A stretch of DNA of 42,054 nt from Proteobacteria bacterium bin106 (GCA_002238945.1 MPNI01000021.1:1-42054); one strand, 5' to 3'; shown: positions 8,782 to 18,421, counted from the stretch's first letter. The notes: generated by a model not told the origin, from the sequence alone. Translations and numbers: made by a program.

Positions 8782-9954
8782 ATGATGAAAAGTTTAAAAA
8801 AATATCTATACTTTCCCCTCTTATCTATAGCAGTCTATGGCATCTTGATAAGTTGTCAAGATGCTCCATCTTTCTTTGATCAAAACTCAACCAAACATAT
8901 GTTTAATCAAAGCGAAAAAAGTAAGAAACTGATGAAAATAGAAACAAAAAATGCTCATCAAGTATCTCAAGAACATTTAGACAATAGGCCAAAAATGATT
9001 GAAACATTTAGAATCACTATGGATTCTAGCAATCAAGAAAAAATGCCTGTAAAAATGCTATGGCTCATTGACAACTCAACCACTATGGAAGATGACATTG
9101 ATCAAGTTCAAGACGGAATAAATGGTTTTATCAATGCTCTCAAAGAAGATCATGGTATTGATATCACAGTCACTTTTGTGAGTTGTATAAATGAGACAAG
9201 AGATCCAGAGAGTATGTCTTATTGCATACCTCAAAGTGTTTCTGATCACCCCTCCATCACAATTTATGATCAAGTTATTCAATCTACTGATGACTTTGGA
9301 GTTGCCGCACTGCTTCTTGGAAAAGACGAGTTGTTTAACAATGTCGGCATCAATAAATCTTCAAATTTGCTATTTCAAACTGCAAGTGACTCTGATACTA
9401 CCCGTTTATTCTTCTTGCAATTTACTCCTTCTGGTCCCGGACAAAGGCCTTACCCATTTGAAAAAAATACCTCAGTAGATATATCATCTCTAAGTAGTTA
9501 CTTTCAAAACCATGGAGTCAATGTCATCATCAGCGTTACAGATGATAGATCTGCTATGAGTTCAAAAGCTTTTTTGAACTTTCTAGAACTGAATTATGGC
9601 TCAAGATCTTCTTTTAAATTTTTTGGTTACATTAACCAAGAAAAAGATACAAAGTATGGTAATCATTATCAAAGTCTGGCTAAAGAGTTAGGTGGTCAGA
9701 TATTTGACATATCATCAAGATCAGGTAAACAGACAGCTTATGGAATATTTTTTAAAGATTTAGCTGAACAAATAAAAGAGACTACCATAGTGAATACCTT
9801 TACTCTCAAATCAAAATGTCTAGCTGTTAAAAAGGTCATACTGGATAAAAAGACTCTACACCCTTCTTTATATTCTTGTAAAGATACAGATCTTATAATC
9901 AACAAAAATGCTATTACAGGTAATCATGACTTATCTGTAAAGTATTACCAATAA
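8782..9954 (+). CDS. vWA-domain lipoprotein (array gene 5)
   Basis: 390 residues with lipobox ILISC (Cys25) and a short K/N/Q-rich linker. The vWA domain runs from about residue 89 to 320. Its MIDAS first loop is LIDNSTTMEDD (Asp97, with Thr where classic sites have the last Ser) and the third motif is SVTDDRS, so the metal site may be intact. The canonical Cys pair (FVSCIN..YCIPQ) is present. The C-terminal domain has FTLKSKC and LYSCKD. It starts 17 bp after the remains of gene 4, so it probably depends on the same transcript or on read-through from the insertion element. Function unknown; vWA domains usually bind proteins. Confidence 0.87.
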   Translation: MMKSLKKYLYFPLLSIAVYGILISCQDAPSFFDQNSTKHMFNQSEKSKKLMKIETKNAHQVSQEHLDNRPKMIETFRITMDSSNQEKMPVKMLWLIDNSTTMEDDIDQVQDGINGFINALKEDHGIDITVTFVSCINETRDPESMSYCIPQSVSDHPSITIYDQVIQSTDDFGVAALLLGKDELFNNVGINKSSNLLFQTASDSDTTRLFFLQFTPSGPGQRPYPFEKNTSVDISSLSSYFQNHGVNVIISVTDDRSAMSSKAFLNFLELNYGSRSSFKFFGYINQEKDTKYGNHYQSLAKELGGQIFDISSRSGKQTAYGIFFKDLAEQIKETTIVNTFTLKSKCLAVKKVILDKKTLHPSLYSCKDTDLIINKNAITGNHDLSVKYYQ

Positions 9955-9964
9955 TGGATATACT

Positions 9965-11536
9965 ATGAGCAAATTCCTAAAAACTGATATTTACTATTTT
10001 GTGGTATATTTGATATTGATGTGCTTTCTTTCAAGCTGTAATAATGAAGCAGATTATTTTAAACAAAAAAATACAGAAGAAAATACCAAAAAAGATGACC
10101 CTAATAATAGATCACTAAGCGGAGTACCCAATAGAAAGCCAAGTACTACAAACGATGCAGACCAAAAAGCACAAAAACCTGATAATAAAATTAGTATAGA
10201 TCAAAGCTACCAAGAACCAAATGACACCGATAACAATGATCAAACATCTTCTAAAGTCGAAACTGCAGATCCAAAACCACAAGTACCACAGGCAACAAAC
10301 AGAGAGCCTAAAAGACCTCCACCACAACCACAAGTACCACAGCCAACAAACAGAGAACCTGAAAACCATCCATCACAACCACAAGCACCACAACCACAAG
10401 CACCACAACCAACAAACAGAGAACCTGAAAACCATCCATCACAACCACAAGTACCACAGCCAACAAACAGAGAACCTGAAAACCATCCATCACAACCACA
10501 AGTACCACAGCCAACAAACAGAGAACCTGAAAACCATCCATCACAACCACAAGCACCACAACCACAAGCACCACAACCAACAAACAGAGAGCCTGAAAAC
10601 CATCCACCACAGACACAACAACGACAAAGTGTTACTCAAAGCTTTGAAGTGAGCATCACATCTACTATCAAAGAAAAGAGAGTACCTGTAAAGATGCTGT
10701 GGATAATTGATAATTCATCAACCATGACTGATGATGCTGCTCTGGTACAAAAAGGGATTAGCGGATTTGTAGATGCTCTTAAAGAAGAACATGGAATTGA
10801 TATTGCGGTAACGTTTATCAGTTGCATAGGCTTTAAAATCAGCGGAAGAGCTTGCTTAGATCCTGAAAAGATCGCTCACTCTGCTATTGATACACGCAAT
10901 ATTTTCGTCCAATCTCTTGATGGATTACTAATTACATCTGCACTTCTTGCAAAAGATCAGACATTAAACGAATCTATAGAAAACACAGGAGTGTTACGTC
11001 ATTTGTATAAACATAAATATTATTTTGATGGACTCTTAATGACTAAACTTAGAAAAATAGACACTCTAAAATTAGAAAACTATTTTGATACAGAAAATGT
11101 CAACCTCATCGTCAGTGTAACTGATGCTCAATCAGCATTATCTGATGCAGATTTCATCAAATTTTTAGAAATAAACTATGGATCAACCTCTTCATTTAAA
11201 TTCTATGGCTATATCAACCCAACATTCGATAGAGATAAAGGTCATAGCCATTATCAAAATCTTGCCAACAAACTGGGTGGTCACATATTTGATATAACAT
11301 CAGACAAAGAAACACGTTATGGAACATTTTTTAAGAACTTAACAAAAACCATTAAAGAAACCACCATCGTTAACACGTTTACTCTTAACTCGCAATGTTC
11401 AGAAATTAAGAGTGTTCAACTAAACAATAAAGCTCTTCTTCCTTCTTTATCCTCTTGTAAAGACACAAGGCTAAGCATTAAGAAAAAAGCCATTAAGGAT
11501 GGTGGTCGTATTACCGTTGAATACTACACAGAGTAA
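9965..11536 (+). CDS. vWA-domain lipoprotein with 17-residue Pro/Gln repeat linker (array gene 6)
   Basis: 523 residues with lipobox FLSSC (Cys25). Residues 105-216 are six copies of a 17-residue unit (P-Q-V/A-P-Q-P-T-N-R-E-P-E-N-H-P-S-Q) with two extra PQAPQ pieces. Such a stretch is probably an extended stalk holding the vWA domain away from the membrane. The vWA domain begins near residue 241 with MIDAS loop IIDNSSTMTDD (Asp249) and later SVTDAQS. The C-terminal domain has FTLNSQC and LSSCKD. It lies 10 bp after gene 5 and is the last gene of this block, 12 bp from the end of the opposing exonuclease gene. Function unknown. Confidence 0.87.
   Translation: MSKFLKTDIYYFVVYLILMCFLSSCNNEADYFKQKNTEENTKKDDPNNRSLSGVPNRKPSTTNDADQKAQKPDNKISIDQSYQEPNDTDNNDQTSSKVETADPKPQVPQATNREPKRPPPQPQVPQPTNREPENHPSQPQAPQPQAPQPTNREPENHPSQPQVPQPTNREPENHPSQPQVPQPTNREPENHPSQPQAPQPQAPQPTNREPENHPPQTQQRQSVTQSFEVSITSTIKEKRVPVKMLWIIDNSSTMTDDAALVQKGISGFVDALKEEHGIDIAVTFISCIGFKISGRACLDPEKIAHSAIDTRNIFVQSLDGLLITSALLAKDQTLNESIENTGVLRHLYKHKYYFDGLLMTKLRKIDTLKLENYFDTENVNLIVSVTDAQSALSDADFIKFLEINYGSTSSFKFYGYINPTFDRDKGHSHYQNLANKLGGHIFDITSDKETRYGTFFKNLTKTIKETTIVNTFTLNSQCSEIKSVQLNNKALLPSLSSCKDTRLSIKKKAIKDGGRITVEYYTE
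10277..10612 (+). repeat. 51-bp in-frame tandem repeat (six units plus two 15-bp inserts)
   Basis: Each 51-bp unit encodes 17 residues and the 15-bp pieces encode PQAPQ. Units 2 to 6 are almost identical at DNA level; unit 1 is diverged. All lengths are multiples of three, so the number of units can change without breaking the gene. Confidence 0.9.
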
Positions 11537-11548
11537 ACACATTTTTCT

Positions 11549-13321
11549 TTAGGGCGATAGCAGATGCACTTGAGCATGTATCTTTGCCAATTCACTCTTT
11601 TTTAAAGAAACCAGCCACAGCCCCACAGACAACCTATAATTGCTATGGTGATGAGTTGCCTGTTCCTTGCTTTCTGCTCTTTGTTTTCTCATAAAGATCT
11701 TTAATTGACGAGCTTCCTTACCCGCTAACCACTGAGCTATATCCTCTACAATATAGAAGGGTTTGTATATCTGGCCAGCTAGCAAAGGAAACACATCATA
11801 GCCATTATGACTTTTATCTTCCTTGCCTATCTTCCCTGCCTTCTCTGAAGACACTCTATGAGACTCTATCATACTTGATGAGTGCATATCTATGCCATAA
11901 TCTTTTTTATGTGCATATATCAAAAAACGTGATGGTTGGGCACGTGACACAGCCACTACAGCATAAATTGAGCTCACATCATAAAACTGACTCACATATT
12001 TCTTCACCACTCTACAACACTGCTTCCATACCGCATAACTGACTCTACACTGCAACCAGCACTGCATATACGCATAATAATAAGCATAGCTTTTGATATG
12101 GCTAGATTTGCTATAATGAAAAAACAATCTTTGGATCATGCTTGTGATATAAGCCCTGTTATAATCGAAGAACACCTGTTGCTTAGTGATGTTTTTATCT
12201 TTGTTCTGCTCTCTTTTTGTGCCTCTTTCTACCGGCACATGATCAAGAGCCTGACTCATCTCCATCATATATGTTTTCAAGATCCTTACAGATCGCCTTG
12301 TTGCCAACATCCATGCAGCCTCTCTAACAGGTTTCCCCACAGAAACTTTATGATCATTATGTGTACTAGTTGGTACACACTTTAAAACATAGACATCACA
12401 AAAATAAAAATACAGTTTTTTATACTTTTGATAATCTTTACAAGATAGATGCAAAAACAGTCCCTCAAGGATATGCTCTGTGGGTTGAAAAGTGATATCA
12501 CTGGCTTGATGGACTCTTTTTTGAGCTGACTTAGATAGAACATCACCACACGAAAAGTGTTGCATATCTTTTTGTAAATCTAAAGAACATCCTCTCATCA
12601 ATAAACGTTTTTGTGGATCATACAAAGAGAAAAAAGCTGACTGAGAAGGCACACGATCAAGAACATGTTGTGGAATCTGCCAACCTAAACGCGACAAACT
12701 ATGAAAATCTCCTTGAAAACGCATCACCTCTGATAAAGTTATAAAACTCTTTTTTAGCAAACGTTTTTGCAACTCCTCAAAAAGATGGTACGTCATCATG
12801 GCATCTCCTTGAGCTCTATGAGATGTCATTTTCTCAGTACCCAAAAAAAGAGACAAACCTTTGAGATCTTTTTTGCAAGCTTCAGGTATCAGTTTTGTAG
12901 CTAACAGGTGAGTACACAGAAAAAAGTTGGTAAGAGTGTGACACTCAAGTTTTTTGGCGTAATAACGCAAAAAACTGAGATCACTATGAACATTATGAGC
13001 CACAAGTACGGCATCACCAATAAACTCCAAAAAACCTCCCATGACCTCAGATAAAACAGGACAGTGAGCTACCATCTTATGGCTGATACCGGTAATACGA
13101 CGTAACATTGGAGGAATGGGCATACATGGATTAATAAGCTGGTGAAAATCATCACCCAATACACCATCTTGATAGCGTATTCCATAAATCTCTATAATCG
13201 TGTTTTTTTCAGGATTACCCCCTGTCATTTCCATATCTAAAATGACATACGGCACAGAACCAATAGGGGTGCTTAAAAGCTTTCTATCTAAAGATGACAA
13301 CTCACCCAAAACGCCTCCCAC
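11549..13321 (-). CDS. DnaQ-like DEDDh 3'-5' exonuclease with a degenerate GIY-YIG-like region
   Basis: 590 residues. Residues about 24-190 are a DEDDh exonuclease: Asp29/Glu31 in ILDMEMTG, Asp114 in HNVHSDLSFL, and His168/Asp173 in HRAQGDA. All catalytic residues are present, though the usual ETTG is EMTG. Residues about 223-300 resemble the UvrC/Cho-type GIY-YIG fold (SAFFSLYDPQKRLLMRGCSLDLQKDMQHF, then TEHILEGLFLHLS), but Tyr is Phe and the catalytic Arg is missing, so that part may only be structural. DnaQ-GIY-YIG fusions are known in bacteria. The last 290 residues are not recognised. Likely role is DNA repair or proofreading-type trimming. It is transcribed toward the lipoprotein array. 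Confidence 0.75.
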   Translation of the reverse strand: MGGVLGELSSLDRKLLSTPIGSVPYVILDMEMTGGNPEKNTIIEIYGIRYQDGVLGDDFHQLINPCMPIPPMLRRITGISHKMVAHCPVLSEVMGGFLEFIGDAVLVAHNVHSDLSFLRYYAKKLECHTLTNFFLCTHLLATKLIPEACKKDLKGLSLFLGTEKMTSHRAQGDAMMTYHLFEELQKRLLKKSFITLSEVMRFQGDFHSLSRLGWQIPQHVLDRVPSQSAFFSLYDPQKRLLMRGCSLDLQKDMQHFSCGDVLSKSAQKRVHQASDITFQPTEHILEGLFLHLSCKDYQKYKKLYFYFCDVYVLKCVPTSTHNDHKVSVGKPVREAAWMLATRRSVRILKTYMMEMSQALDHVPVERGTKREQNKDKNITKQQVFFDYNRAYITSMIQRLFFHYSKSSHIKSYAYYYAYMQCWLQCRVSYAVWKQCCRVVKKYVSQFYDVSSIYAVVAVSRAQPSRFLIYAHKKDYGIDMHSSSMIESHRVSSEKAGKIGKEDKSHNGYDVFPLLAGQIYKPFYIVEDIAQWLAGKEARQLKIFMRKQRAESKEQATHHHSNYRLSVGLWLVSLKKSELAKIHAQVHLLSP

Positions 13322-13630
13322 AATAAAACATCAATCCTTCCACAATACACCATTTATGATGTCTATTTTTTCTCTTCACTATGATGTTCTTTTCTTTATG
13401 AACTCAACGATAACAACCCATCACCATAGATGTATCCATATACAAAAGAAGCCCTATAGACAAACTAAGGATATGTATGTTCAATGGTTGAATATCTGTA
13501 AAAATAGAGCTAGAATCATAAACGCACAGATAAACTAAGATCCTAAACATGGCTTATCACATCACACACATACCTTGAAACGATATGCACTTCACATCAT
13601 TTCATCATACACATATACCATGAGGCTCAT
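13322..13630. other. Divergent intergenic region
   Basis: This 309-bp gap lies between the exonuclease (-) and the glutaredoxin (+), which are divergently transcribed, so it must hold both promoters. I see no clear promoter pair, RNA gene or repeat. Confidence 0.4.
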
Positions 13631-13978
13631 ATGTCAATGCCACCTATGTCTTCTCAGCCTGATCCTTCTTACAATGATAGTGCCATCAAACAGCTCATAG
13701 CTCAGCATCCTGTTATCTTGTTTATGAAAGGCAACAGAAAACAACCCCATTGTGGTTTTTCAGCACAAGTGGTTCACATTCTTAATCAACATCTTAAAGA
13801 TTATCACACAGTGGATATACTACAGGATGAAGAGTTAAGATCTGGAATGAAAAGTTATAGCAACTGGCCAACTTTTCCTCAACTCTATGTAAACAATACC
13901 TTCATTGGTGGATGTGATATTGTCGCAGATTTAGAAAAAAAACAAGAGCTAGCTCCGCTTCTCACTCAAGTTAGCTAA
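13631..13978 (+). CDS. grxD: Monothiol glutaredoxin, Grx4/GrxD family
   Basis: 115 residues, the normal length for a single-domain monothiol glutaredoxin. It shows FMKG (Lys33), the active-site motif CGFS at 41-44, the cis-Pro loop WPTFPQLYV and the glutathione-binding GGCDI. CGFS glutaredoxins hold a [2Fe-2S] cluster with glutathione and deliver it to iron-sulfur proteins in the cytoplasm. This would serve the iron-sulfur radical-SAM enzyme QueE and, indirectly, lipoate-dependent metabolism, both represented elsewhere in the window. ATG 13631 has a GAGG-type site about 6 bp upstream; a second in-frame ATG 6 bp later is equally possible. The gene stands alone and ends 28 bp from the opposing M28 gene. 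Confidence 0.93.
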   Translation: MSMPPMSSQPDPSYNDSAIKQLIAQHPVILFMKGNRKQPHCGFSAQVVHILNQHLKDYHTVDILQDEELRSGMKSYSNWPTFPQLYVNNTFIGGCDIVADLEKKQELAPLLTQVS

Positions 13979-14006
13979 CAAAACCAGATCAGCTCACTGA
14001 GCAAGC

Positions 14007-15305
14007 TCACCAAACAGGTTTTTCTGAAATTTGCAAAACCACATGCAACGCCACCTTTATAGCCTCTATGATGGAATCCACACTCACATGATCTAGGGTG
14101 TCTTGAGGAGTATGCCAATGGGTTAAATCTTCAAAGTTGATCAACAACAATGAAGGAATACCTAGCTTTTGAAAAGGTATATGATCATCAGCAATGAATG
14201 TTGGCCGACTTGCCAGCATATGTGATAACTTCAAAGATTGCAGTGCTCGATTGCGATAGAGTCTAAGCTTCTGATGACTATGCTGATCATCGCTCAGCTG
14301 TAGCTTTTTTGTTCCTATCATATCCACCACTATCATTGCAGCTATGGGCTTAGCTTTACCATCAAAGCTTGCAGGAAACACATATCCCTTACGATTCTGA
14401 GCTTTGTCATCCTTCAAAGGTGGCTTCAAGGTGGATGCCATGTAACGAGAACCATAAGTGTTATCTTGAATACCATAATACTGTTTGCCGTGATCCCAAT
14501 TTTTTAAGACAGATTCTTCGCCATCAAACCACACAAGATACACATCACATATCCCATCAGCAGCTATCTCTGTATGATGAGCCATAGAAGATAACACCCG
14601 TGCCATCTCCAATAATGCTGCAGAACTTGAACCACTATCATTTGCACCAAGATTGATACCCTCATCATATAACTCCTTAGAGTCATAATGAGATCCCAGA
14701 ATAATACTACAATCTTTACTACCTATAACTTTTGCCACCACATTGTAGCCCCAACGTTTGACCATCTTTTTAACTAACTTTTCTCTAAGCTTAAGCATGC
14801 TCGTAAAAGCATCATGATCAGGGGTGTTGTAATGGAATGTTTGACTGAGATGAAAGATGCCAAGCTTTTTAAGCTCTCTTACTAACCATTCACTTAACTC
14901 TTTTTGTCTTGGTGATCCAAATGGATGAGGTTTTTGAGCCAGTGTCTGCAAACTCTTCATAAGATACAGGCGATCATACCTGTCGTTATGCAACCACTTA
15001 GCCCATCTGGACAGCAATGACAAGGGGTTGTCAGCTGTTGGAACAAGTCCCTTATGAGTACCTTTATGAGTTGTTTTACGGTCTCTTGTATCTCCTTGAT
15101 GTTTTTTACTCAACATGTCTTCTATTTTAAAAAAAGATGGAGCTAACTGGCTAAATAGAGGTTGAGCATATAGATCAGAAGCACATAACACTAGAGCACA
15201 TACACACAAACTTATCTTTAAGGTCCATTTGGGTAAATCATAGAGAGATAACCATGAAGTAAGCTTTAAACAAGATAACTCTTTTGTTTTTAAAAAATGT
15301 AGCAT
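14007..15305 (-). CDS. M28-family zinc metallopeptidase / glutaminyl-peptide cyclotransferase-like, exported
   Basis: 432 residues from ATG 15305, chosen because GGAGAGG lies 6 bp before it; ATG 15320 and TTG 15341 lack such a site. A hydrophobic stretch ending SDLYAQ looks like a cleavable signal, predicting a periplasmic or secreted enzyme. M28 motifs: LGSHYDSK, GANDSGSS, WFDGEES (metal-binding Glu), VDMIG and HWHTPQDT (metal-binding His). The WFDGEE..W...YGSRYMA pattern is closest to glutaminyl cyclases, which form N-terminal pyroglutamate, but an aminopeptidase is possible. The first 12-15 residues correspond to sequence from a decayed enolase 3' end, so the N-terminus is partly new. A 5' fragment of a second copy lies at 22223-22440. 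Confidence 0.8.
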   Translation of the reverse strand: MLHFLKTKELSCLKLTSWLSLYDLPKWTLKISLCVCALVLCASDLYAQPLFSQLAPSFFKIEDMLSKKHQGDTRDRKTTHKGTHKGLVPTADNPLSLLSRWAKWLHNDRYDRLYLMKSLQTLAQKPHPFGSPRQKELSEWLVRELKKLGIFHLSQTFHYNTPDHDAFTSMLKLREKLVKKMVKRWGYNVVAKVIGSKDCSIILGSHYDSKELYDEGINLGANDSGSSSAALLEMARVLSSMAHHTEIAADGICDVYLVWFDGEESVLKNWDHGKQYYGIQDNTYGSRYMASTLKPPLKDDKAQNRKGYVFPASFDGKAKPIAAMIVVDMIGTKKLQLSDDQHSHQKLRLYRNRALQSLKLSHMLASRPTFIADDHIPFQKLGIPSLLLINFEDLTHWHTPQDTLDHVSVDSIIEAIKVALHVVLQISEKPVW

Positions 15306-15495
15306 ATCTAACCTCTCCATAGCGTTTTCGACAATATACAAAAGTTGACTGTACTTACCACTCTATCAGTAACCATAAACCAAACGAGTAGAAGATGTGT
15401 TCTACAGCCATAGCTCAATCAGCCATCTTAGAACTCTCTATCTGAGCACTGAAAAATTATCCTACAATCTGTATCATCCACAAGCTTTCATTCGT
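15300..15495 (-). pseudogene. Decayed second copy of enolase (3' part)
   Basis: On the minus strand this matches the intact enolase gene in blocks. Its tail ACTGATAGAGTGG..TACAGTCAACTTTTG..ATTG matches CACTGATAGGGTG..TACAACCGACTTTTG..ATTG (about 22530-22575), and the stretch reading GATAATTTTTC..ACAATCTGTATC on + matches about 22810-22850. Most of the gene between and beyond is deleted. It overlaps the start of the M28 gene, whose ribosome-binding site and first codons lie in it. Confidence 0.7.
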
Positions 15496-15815
15496 TCGAA
15501 AAGACGTAGCATACCATATTTCATCTCCTCCACCCCCGCTGATAGATTTAAGACTGATACCACCACTATCACATATCTCTTTTTTCATACAAAACCGGTT
15601 GTACATCAACAAAGCAGAATAAAGCCTCACAAACTGTAGCCACTGAGATAGACAGTAAGGCACTCATCTTCAACTCTTATAGCTTAAAATCACCCAAAAC
15701 ATTCCACTGATCCATGCCATACTCTGCTGCAACATACTCACATAATAGATCAGGGCTATAACCAAGATGAGGTGTCACTACTTGAGCTTTGCTTAAAGAC
15801 TCACAGATTCAAGAT
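15496..15815 (-). pseudogene. Decayed second copy of leucyl aminopeptidase (pepA)
   Basis: The minus strand encodes DSGGISLK in the same DNA context as the active-site segment of the intact pepA (15531-15606 against 24511-24590). A further stretch at 15663-15810 aligns with 24670-24835, in the same order and direction. Frames are broken and large parts are missing, so it is inactive. Together with the enolase remnant it shows that a pepA-eno-M28 gene string was once present here. Confidence 0.75.
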
Positions 15816-16398
15816 CCCCTTCACTTGCTATAAACATACATTGCACTTTAAAGCCCCTTCTCACGGATCTAAACGACCCTCAATCGTTATCATGACCTTG
15901 AGTAGAACACTTAACCAAGAGACTCTCTTGCACATAAGACCATAAAGCCTCTCACACTCATAGTTCTGATACTCAAAAGCTAAACTTATTCAAGCACACA
16001 TTACATCGCAAAGGTCATAAGCCAAAGAACAGACACATACAAAGCCCATACACTCCACAACCATAACTCTAAGCCCTTTAACAAACACCGTCTTTGAATT
16101 CCATAGAATGCTCACGTATGCATTAGAGCAGAGACAATAGTGGTGTATGGGTGGAGCTTTCATCATTTTTTATATTTTGAAATACGTTTTTCAATATGAC
16201 AAACCATGAACTTCTTTACTTCTTCTTTCTTAGCTCTAAATGACACTTTTCTACAAAGACACCGCATCTCAAAAACTCAGACTTAGTCAAAAATATCATA
16301 CAGATTCTCAGCTATATCAAGCACTTAACATCTTTTGGTAGCCTACCCAGGCATTATGAAAGAAAATCACTGAATGCGATCAAATGATCTTACCACAA
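15816..16398. other. Non-coding stretch, nothing recognised
   Basis: About 580 bp without a convincing coding frame, RNA gene or repeat. It may contain more decayed pepA sequence, but I cannot align it with confidence. Confidence 0.4.
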
Positions 16399-16470
16399 TC
16401 TAAAAAAATTCATTTTTATTATTAAAAAACCGATAGGTATATCGCTAGTAGCTTATCAACCAGTCATCCC
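16399..16470 (+). promoter_or_regulatory. Conserved lipoprotein leader element, copy B (diverged)
   Basis: The order matches copies A and C: an A-run, ATTCATTTTTATTATT, AACCGATAG, TAGTAGC and TTATCAACCAG. It is shorter and more diverged, and about 270 bp from the next lipoprotein start. The intervening sequence (16471-16743) contains no recognisable gene. Confidence 0.4.
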
Positions 16471-16743
16471 AGCGCTCTGAAGTAAGTAATATATCATATT
16501 GAAATAGTCGATTTAAGTAGTGTTTTTTATTGAAGAAAGGTTGCCGATACATCAAGGATTTTTTCTTCTACTATTATTAGTGATATTTACTTACACTTTT
16601 TTAGCAATGTAGAAAACACCACAGAATGTGCAAAGATATTTAAAGCACCTAATATCTCCAAATATTTAAGCATAGAACCAGAGCTGGTAATGCTTAAATA
16701 AACGATTAAAGACTACGACTTGATCACAAAGGATCCAAAAATA

Positions 16744-17862
16744 ATGATAAAACAATCCACGCTTTTTTCTATTTACTTCATTTTGTTTTTCTCCTCTTTA
16801 AGCTGTGAGGATTCAAATCATTTTACTCCTCCAGCCATATCTCCTCCAAAGAGTAGTAATCAAATGCATCAAATACACACAAAACAATTATCAATTGCTC
16901 AAGATTTAGAGATAAAAAAAGGCAATAAAAAAACCATCATACTTCCTGTAAAAATGTTATGGCTCATCGACAACTCAGGCTCTATGAAAGATAATATTAC
17001 TAAAGTTCAAGCAGGCATTAAAGGTTTTGTAGATGCTCTCACAAAAAATCATGGCCTTAATATTAAAGCTACTTTCGTTAGCTGCAGTGGCAGCATTGCC
17101 ATTTATTGCATAGATCCATCACTTATTGCACATCCATCAATCACATTAGTAGATATGGCAATTCGCTCTTATGATGACTTAACCAGTGCTGCACTGCTTC
17201 TTGCTAAAGACCATTTATTTACTAAAGCCACATTACAAAAAAGCTCCATAAACAAGATGACTGCCCAAACATTTTTTAATCTTTTTCGCTCTGAAGGATC
17301 GGCTGATAATGTCCCTTATTTCTCAGCTGACAGTAGAGACCCAGCTCCAGTTGGTATCTATGATCATTCAAGAATAAATCACGTAGGATTTTTACAAAAT
17401 TACTTTAATACCAATGAAAGAAACGTTATTATCAGTGTTACCGACGAAGAATCTAAATTGAGTGATGTGCATTTTATAAATTTTTTAAAGATCAACTATG
17501 GTTCAACTGATTCATTTAGATATTATGGATATATTGACCCAAAAGCTGATACACATTCTGGTGGTAGTCATTATCAAAATCTTGCTCATAAACTGAATGG
17601 TAAAACCTATGATATAACTTCAGCATCAGAAACAACATATGGAACATTCTTTAAAGATCTAGCCAAAGAAATTTCAGGATCTGCAACTGTCAATACTTTT
17701 ACTCTCAAATCAAAGTGTACATCTGTCGAACATATTTTATTAGATGGAAATGCTCTAAATCCGTCTTTATATACATGCAAAGGAATAAAACTTACTATCA
17801 ACCAAAGTGCTATAAATACTGGGAAAAAAATAACTGTAAAATATTACGTAGAATCAAAATAA
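16744..17862 (+). CDS. vWA-domain lipoprotein (array gene 7)
   Basis: 372 residues from ATG 16744, chosen by alignment with genes 9 and 10, which start at the same point with M-T/I-KQS; a TTG at 16720 is in frame upstream. AGGATCC-type purines precede the ATG. Lipobox SLSC (Cys21) and a linker of about 45 residues lead to a vWA domain with an intact MIDAS (LIDNSGSMKDN, Asp76; later SVTDEES) and the extra Cys pair (SCSGSIAIYC). The C-terminal domain has FTLKSKC and LYTCKG. It is closest to gene 10, sharing SASETTYGTFFKDLA and VEHILLDGNAL. It stands alone with its own leader. Function unknown. Confidence 0.88.
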   Translation: MIKQSTLFSIYFILFFSSLSCEDSNHFTPPAISPPKSSNQMHQIHTKQLSIAQDLEIKKGNKKTIILPVKMLWLIDNSGSMKDNITKVQAGIKGFVDALTKNHGLNIKATFVSCSGSIAIYCIDPSLIAHPSITLVDMAIRSYDDLTSAALLLAKDHLFTKATLQKSSINKMTAQTFFNLFRSEGSADNVPYFSADSRDPAPVGIYDHSRINHVGFLQNYFNTNERNVIISVTDEESKLSDVHFINFLKINYGSTDSFRYYGYIDPKADTHSGGSHYQNLAHKLNGKTYDITSASETTYGTFFKDLAKEISGSATVNTFTLKSKCTSVEHILLDGNALNPSLYTCKGIKLTINQSAINTGKKITVKYYVESK

Positions 17863-18421
17863 GAATTTATTGTATTATCTGAGGTGAACTTCCATAAAGC
17901 TAATAGCAAGACCGAAAAGAGAATGTTAATACCCAGGAAATGGAACATGCTGCTAGTATGTGTTTCTTATAAAAAGTACACTTGCTCTTATTTTAAAGTG
18001 ATCCTCCCCATAACCTTATTGCCTTACCAAGACGAGGAAAGACTCACCTTGCCAGTACTTTAGGGACACAGCTTGGATGCCCTAGTTTGGACGGGGGCAT
18101 AACTTGCAAATAGGCACAAGCCCTTCTAACTTCTGTCACAGACTCAATAAAAACCTCTCCACATCACCTCCACAAGCCAGCCTTAACAACACAACATACA
18201 TATAGAATCATCCTATCTCCAGTGCCTCTATGCTCACCACAGTAACAGTAAACAAAGAGTCAAGCTTCTATGCAAACCACCCATACATGCTTTGTTAACT
18301 ATGTGAGATTACTTTTCAGTAACAATCATTTCATCATTCCATTCATTTTTGATACGTCATACACACTGATCAGATCACATCAAATACCACAGTATTCAAA
18401 GTCTTTGATCTACCCATTTCC
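17863..18421. other. Intergenic stretch with a vestige of an IS21 element
   Basis: At 18020-18080 the + strand matches the IstB remnant at 155-240 (ttattgcc..GACGAGGAAAGACTCACC, then a match to TTAGGGAGACAGCT), giving RRKTHLASTLG in one frame. At 18080-18116 it matches 759-795. The rest is non-coding. The preceding lipoprotein leader (copy C) begins at 18422. Confidence 0.6.

Noticed and set aside
10221-10652. His/Asn/Gln-rich frame and Val/Leu-rich antisense frame over the 51-bp repeat
   Set aside because: Shadow frames of the Pro/Gln repeat in gene 6.
16560-16700. Short hydrophobic and hydrophilic frames between leader copy B and gene 7
   Set aside because: Each is under 50 codons without a ribosome-binding site or family match; probably decayed sequence.
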